Below, in pieces: positions 7,081-10,771 of a stretch of DNA of 10,771 nucleotides (positions are counted from its first letter, which is position 1; the number at the start of each line of letters is the position of its first letter). The notes beneath the pieces were generated by a model that saw nothing but the letters and a program-made list of their open reading frames with translations, ran no database searches and was not told the DNA's origin. This stretch comes from Echinostoma caproni. Taxonomy: Eukaryota > Platyhelminthes > Trematoda > Plagiorchiida > Echinostomatidae. The translations under genes and the position numbers were made by a program. The DNA lies in the NCBI GenBank assembly GCA_900618425.1, contig UZAN01047218.1, positions 2,787 through 13,557 of the forward strand. Reading direction: 5' to 3'.

Positions 7081-8935
7081 AAATCGGTTTACTTGCCTCC
7101 AAATTGCGGCTGGTCTTCAAGAAACATGAAACCGCCGCAAAAGGGACCAATCTATACAACCGAATAACGACGCATTTGAGTGGATCAGTTCTTCGAAAAT
7201 GCAGTACATTTTGTACTTGTATCAAAATTGTCCTGTGTCCTAAGCGGACGCAGGACTTAATCATACACACCAGCGTGGTGTCATTTCGAAGATCACTTGG
7301 GAGCGATTGATGGTATGTCCGTCACATTGAATCTGCATGCAATACCCTCATTTTATCTGGTCAAACCATACACATACTAAGGACTGACCCCAGGTTTCAT
7401 TCCCGTGAGGGCTTATCGATGGTGCACATCTGCCACACCTCACACCGAATGTGGGTGCATTACTGCTGTCCTAACTAGTTCACACCAGGGCTGACCCCAA
7501 CCATTGAATCAACCCTGGAGGCCTCGGCAACAGTCAACCCGGTTAATTGGTCCAACAACACAGAAATGTGCTCCAATATGGACAACTAAAGGGCCTTTTT
7601 CATTTGAATTAACCTGAATGGAAATACTCTTTGTTAACTTTTACAGAAAGCCTCTCACACCTAACCAGGTTTCTCGTACTGGTTTTCGTGGCACATGCCT
7701 GAATAAATCTGCAAAACTTGAACCTGCCACTTTGCGGGTTTACGATCTAATGTGTGAATAGCGGACGGCATCTGAGGCTCAGCTAGCAGGCCAGTAAGTG
7801 AAAAACGTTAACACCTATCCCGCGCCACTACTCAGAAGAAACGGTGAACCAGAGATGTAAGCACTAAACTTTCGTCATCAGAAGATGCTTCACTTCTCAT
7901 TGGCCATTTCTCAATACACTGGTGTTTTGGTACTGCATACTTTTTTTTGGGTAACTTAAATCTATTATTTTGAATAATTGGTTTAATGTCATCGGCTCTA
8001 AACTCGAATGAATTCTGCGCTACAGCCCATCCGAGTCGTGGTAACCATTTTAATGGTAGAGCGATTATCACGAGTTGCGTAACTTAAATGGTTGCTCTGC
8101 ATCATAATTCTTACTAGGAGACATCGGTCATCTTACATGAGGGATTCTCAATTGTAACGAAGCATTTTGCAAATTTTTAGCCACGCGGAACTCCTGTATT
8201 CTGTTTTTGTTCAGAAAACTCTGTCCAATGTTAGCTGATTTCCGAGGAACGACTTAGCTTACAAACGTTATCAGTAGGTACAGTAGAGAAATCTCATTTC
8301 ATAGTGAAGTATTTGAAGTGGACTTCGGTGTTCCGCAATCGACTATCGAGCGTCAAAAACCGGTGGACAACTGATGGCATTTTTCGAATTGGAGAGGTGG
8401 CCAAATTTCGGAGCAAATAAAACTCAACAAAGTGTACCATTCCGTTTGAATACCCCGTATTTATTATACTCGTTTACGACTTAATTGGACTGCATGGAGA
8501 GGGAGCTAAATCTGATCGGTACTTCAATGTATTGAATGAAGTTTCCCGTAACGAATACGACTAGAGAAGAGAAAAATGATGCTTTGCACAATTCATCCAG
8601 GATCATTTTACATCATCTGTACACACAAAAGATCAATAACATCAGGATTCTAAAATACGCCAATTCACTGACGTTCAATATAACTGCCCCCAACGGTGTA
8701 AACAGCGCGAAGGGTACATCATTTATGTTTTACCTTGGTAACAAACATCTTTAATGATTAATGTTGATCACAGTCTTTCTTGGCCTAAGATTCCGCAATC
8801 TTTGAACACTTAAACTGCAGCACTCCCAGGTTCATTTGATACGAAATAATGCAGGATATATTGTCTAAACCTGTGATTTTGGCTTCTCTGGTGAAATTTG
8901 AATGTACGAAGAGGCATCATGATTACAAGACATGT
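7081..8935. other. Unassigned stretch between two LINE remnants
   Basis: No recognisable gene. Open stretches exist at 6993-7310 and 8536-8754 (plus) and 8071-7832 (minus, with KLPKKKYAVPK and SEASSDDESLVL), but none matches a family I know and none has clear exon borders. Near 7381-7560 there are two similar short segments around CTGACCCCA (7384 and 7492) and a CCAGGG..CCCTGG pair, perhaps part of an unidentified repeat. The right part may hold further decayed endonuclease sequence of the CR1-like element, but I cannot show it. Confidence 0.4.
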
Positions 8936-8979
8936 GGAATAAAGATATTTCGTGGGAATGTCATCAGATGTGTTGACTG

Positions 8980-9140
8980 GCGTTTATTGTGGGACCATGT
9001 GAAGGAGACCACTAGGTTTGGAAACCGGTAGTCGCCATCAATACTGGATTTAGTGTTGACCATGCGTCCCCTTACCTAGGACGCAGCGATCATGCAGTAG
9101 TTGCATTCAAATATAATTGTTACAATTCTATTCAAGGAAT
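8980..9140 (+). pseudogene. CR1-like endonuclease, C-terminal remnant
   Basis: APE-type endonucleases of LINEs nick the target DNA to prime reverse transcription. Seen here: HVKETTRFGNR, a TAG at 9029-9031, SPSILDLVLTMRP in the same frame, then a frame change and LGRSDHAVVAFKYN (9076-9117). The SDH triplet is the conserved C-terminal motif with the catalytic histidine of this family. The preceding 130 bases in frame (from 8849) give no clear match to earlier endonuclease motifs, so the N-terminal part is lost or unrecognisable. Confidence 0.8.
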
Positions 9141-9374
9141 TTCTTCAAATAACATACACAAATCTATAGATTATTTTCAAAGTTGCAAAAATCGGTGCTC
9201 TCTACTCGGTGGTTTTCCTATGATAAAGGGTCCAATCGGTTGGTCTCCTGGCAGAAATCTATCTACTAAAATTAGTGATTAGGACTAGAATAATCACCAA
9301 ATCTAGTATCCGAAAGTCAACTATTTGAAGTCGCTCGAGGAAATCGATATCCCTGGTGAGATTATAAACGTCCT

Positions 9375-10771
9375 CCGGTTGTCATTATTTGGAATAATTA
9401 TCTCATGCTGAGAAATCACTACAACAAGCTGATTCGTGAGGATAAGCTGATTTACCAAGAGGCTCAAGCACAGAGATTCATCTCTAATCCCAAGCTGTGG
9501 TACAAGCATGTTAATGCAATTCGAAATCTGAAATTTGGCAAACTGGCACTGAGTTGCGCTGGAGAGTTGCAGCCACTCCAAGCGGCTGAAGTCCTGAAAA
9601 GTCAGTGTTCCAAAGTTATGCTGCACCACATATTGAAGATCTACAGCTCCATTAGCTATTGCATCATTTTTCATACCCTCCCGCTGAGAAAAGCAACATT
9701 TATTGCGGAAAGCGTCCGAGCAAATTTGATGGCTTTGCAAAAATGCAACCCATTTATCTTTTTGGCAGATCATCTATTTTAACAACTAGCCATTGTATTC
9801 CACGGGTGTTCGACCAAATAGCACTCCCGCAATCGCGGGAACACGGAGGTATTTCATTCATACACAAAGGAGTTTGTCGTAGTGACCTTGATAACTACTG
9901 ACCTGTAACCTTCCTTCTAGCATTATCGAAAGTCATAGAGTCGATTGTGGCAGATTCCCTGATGGAACACTTAGAAAGAGACAACATTCTTTCGACAGCT
10001 CACTATGGGTTCAGGGATAAACTATCCTTTTCCACAAAGTTGCTTCTTGTTCGAGACAAGTGGCTCAGAACAGTCGACGAAAGGGATGCGGTGAATGTGA
10101 TTTGTCTGGACTTTTCGAAAGCATTTGATCGGGCAAACCCACAAATTTTGCTACAGGAGCTCCATAATTACGGTATTCGAGGTTTTGTGCTGCATTGGAT
10201 TAGAGCATTCCTCCTCTGACGACGGACCACATCAGTTAGTGTTTTCTATTCCCTATCCGGATCTATTAACGTTACCCGCGGTGTTTCACAAGGGTCTCTA
10301 CTTGGTCCCCGGCTTTTTTCTCGCATTCACAAATGATCTACCGAATGTGTTCGAGCCCAAATCAGTGATGTTTGCAGATGAAGTCGAAATCTGGAATATA
10401 GTAACAGAATCCGAGGACTCGCTATTACTTCAAGAAACGTTTAACGCAACTTACCAGTGGTCTATGGACAACCACATTGAGTTCAATGTTTCTAAATGCA
10501 AAGTCATATCCCTACACCCTAGAAGTAGACGCCAGTATTTCTTCGGAAAATCAACAGCTGCCACATACCTCAAATGAGAAGGATCTAGCTGTCTTTGCTC
10601 AANCTTAATCCAAAGCTGTGAAGCATGTAGGCTTGTTTAATCGAGTCGTTAGACATTTCAATCAGCACTGTTCCCGCGTTTGCTGTCAGTTTACATTCAA
10701 CGGTAAGCATAGTGCGCCATTCAATTCTGGGGACCATGGCCACAACGTGAGCGCATGACGCTGGGGAGTCC
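9375..10771 (+). pseudogene. CR1/jockey-like reverse transcriptase, multiply frameshifted
   Basis: The linker starts in frame at NYLMLRNHYNKLIREDK (about 9399) and runs to about 9600, then shifts frame (VFQSYAAPHIEDLQLH, 9605-9652). The segment that should hold a GPDGI motif is deleted after ANLMALQKC (about 9721-9747). From about 9840 one frame gives FIHKGVCRSDLDNY, TGA at 9899-9901 where Arg is usual, PVTFLLALSKVIESIVADSL, then motif A (CLDFSKAFDRANP, about 10109-10147), a second TGA at 10217-10219, and VSVFYSLSGS with VSQGSLLGPRLF. An extra T in the run 10314-10319 shifts the frame to LAFTNDLP and the active-site box FADE (10371-10382). Later blocks are NEKDLAVFAQ (from 10573), AVKHVGLFNRVVRHF and, in another frame, CAIQFWGPWPQRE near the right edge. 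Confidence 0.88.
10603..10603. other. Single undetermined base within the CR1-like RT
   Basis: The N sits just after NEKDLAVFAQ, where related elements have a longer stretch (about ten more residues) before the next block AVKHVGLFNR. As at 302-303, sequence may be missing here rather than one base being unread. No duplication flanks it. Confidence 0.5.

Larger units (their letters stand above)
5826..10771 (-). other. Probable long upstream intron of the phosphatase gene, carrying LINE remnants (extent inferred)
   Basis: The exon at 5825 starts in the middle of the D2 domain, so at least one more exon must lie further right. I see no D2 start, D1 or membrane-segment coding on the minus strand up to the window end, though a short exon under about 60 codons could be missed by eye. 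If none exists, this intron is at least about 4.9 kb and contains two LINE fragments, both in antisense orientation to the gene. Bases 5826-6244 hold nothing else I can recognise. Confidence 0.5.
8940..10771 (+). mobile_element. CR1/jockey-like non-LTR retrotransposon, heavily mutated (continues past right edge)
   Basis: One degenerate element reads left to right: end of an APE-type endonuclease (8980-9140), linker, then most of a reverse transcriptase (9375-10771). Domain order and wording (SDH box, HKG..RSD.DNY.PVT, LDFSKAFD, VSQGSLLGP, FADE, NEKDL, IQFWGPWPQRE) fit CR1 and jockey-type LINEs; trematodes have such elements (for example SR1 of schistosomes). It carries several stops and frame changes and cannot encode an active protein. 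Its left limit is uncertain because the endonuclease start is too decayed to follow. Confidence 0.88.

Noticed and set aside
6993..7310. 105-codon plus-strand open stretch
   Set aside because: It runs through the N and the duplicated 21 bases, so its frame depends on an assembly artefact, and the translation matches nothing I know.
7381..7560. Similar short segments around CTGACCCCA and a CCAGGG..CCCTGG pair
   Set aside because: Matches are only about 6 to 10 bases and do not form a consistent tandem or terminal inverted repeat.
9321..9773. 150-codon minus-strand open stretch opposite the CR1-like RT
   Set aside because: The plus strand here has clear RT linker sequence; the minus-strand frame shows no known motif and is a shadow.

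Overview
The window looks like nuclear DNA of a flatworm, most likely a digenean trematode. The genes have introns, most of the DNA is non-coding, and the repeats are decayed non-LTR retrotransposons of the RTE-like and CR1/jockey-like kinds that are common in trematode genomes. The genus cannot be fixed from the sequence alone. There is no bacterial operon, CRISPR array, rRNA or convincing tRNA.

The only host gene I can support lies on the minus strand. It is the 3' end of a LAR-type receptor protein tyrosine phosphatase. The penultimate coding exon (5825 to 5341) and the last coding exon (4593 to 4389) are joined by a 747-base intron with GT..AG ends and compatible phase. Together they encode the C-terminal two thirds of the second, membrane-distal phosphatase domain (D2). 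The CX5R loop survives as HCNLGAGRTG. The segment that normally holds the WPD loop is replaced by a 93-residue stretch with no WPD-like motif, and the Q-loop glutamines are also changed. This looks like a catalytically dead, regulatory D2 with a lineage-specific insertion, and it is the most interesting biology here. Downstream, 4388 to about 3440 is probably the 3' UTR, ending near an AATAAA signal.

Three LINE remnants surround it. (1) At 860 to 1 on the minus strand is an RTE-like reverse transcriptase running off the left edge, broken by two Ns. A separate open stretch at 1183 to 989 may be a 5' piece of the same copy. (2) At 6245 to about 7080 on the plus strand is the C-terminal end of an RTE-like ORF, possibly ending in a GAT-repeat tail. 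(3) From about 8940 to the right edge on the plus strand is a heavily mutated CR1/jockey-like element with the end of the endonuclease and most of the reverse transcriptase. Elements 2 and 3 lie upstream of the D2 exon, so they probably sit inside a phosphatase intron of at least about 4.9 kb.

The remaining stretches (about 1200 to 3440 and 7081 to 8900) hold no gene I can recognise. Assembly marks (Ns at 302-303, 7037 and 10603, one flanked by a perfect 21-base duplication) show that this is a draft scaffold.
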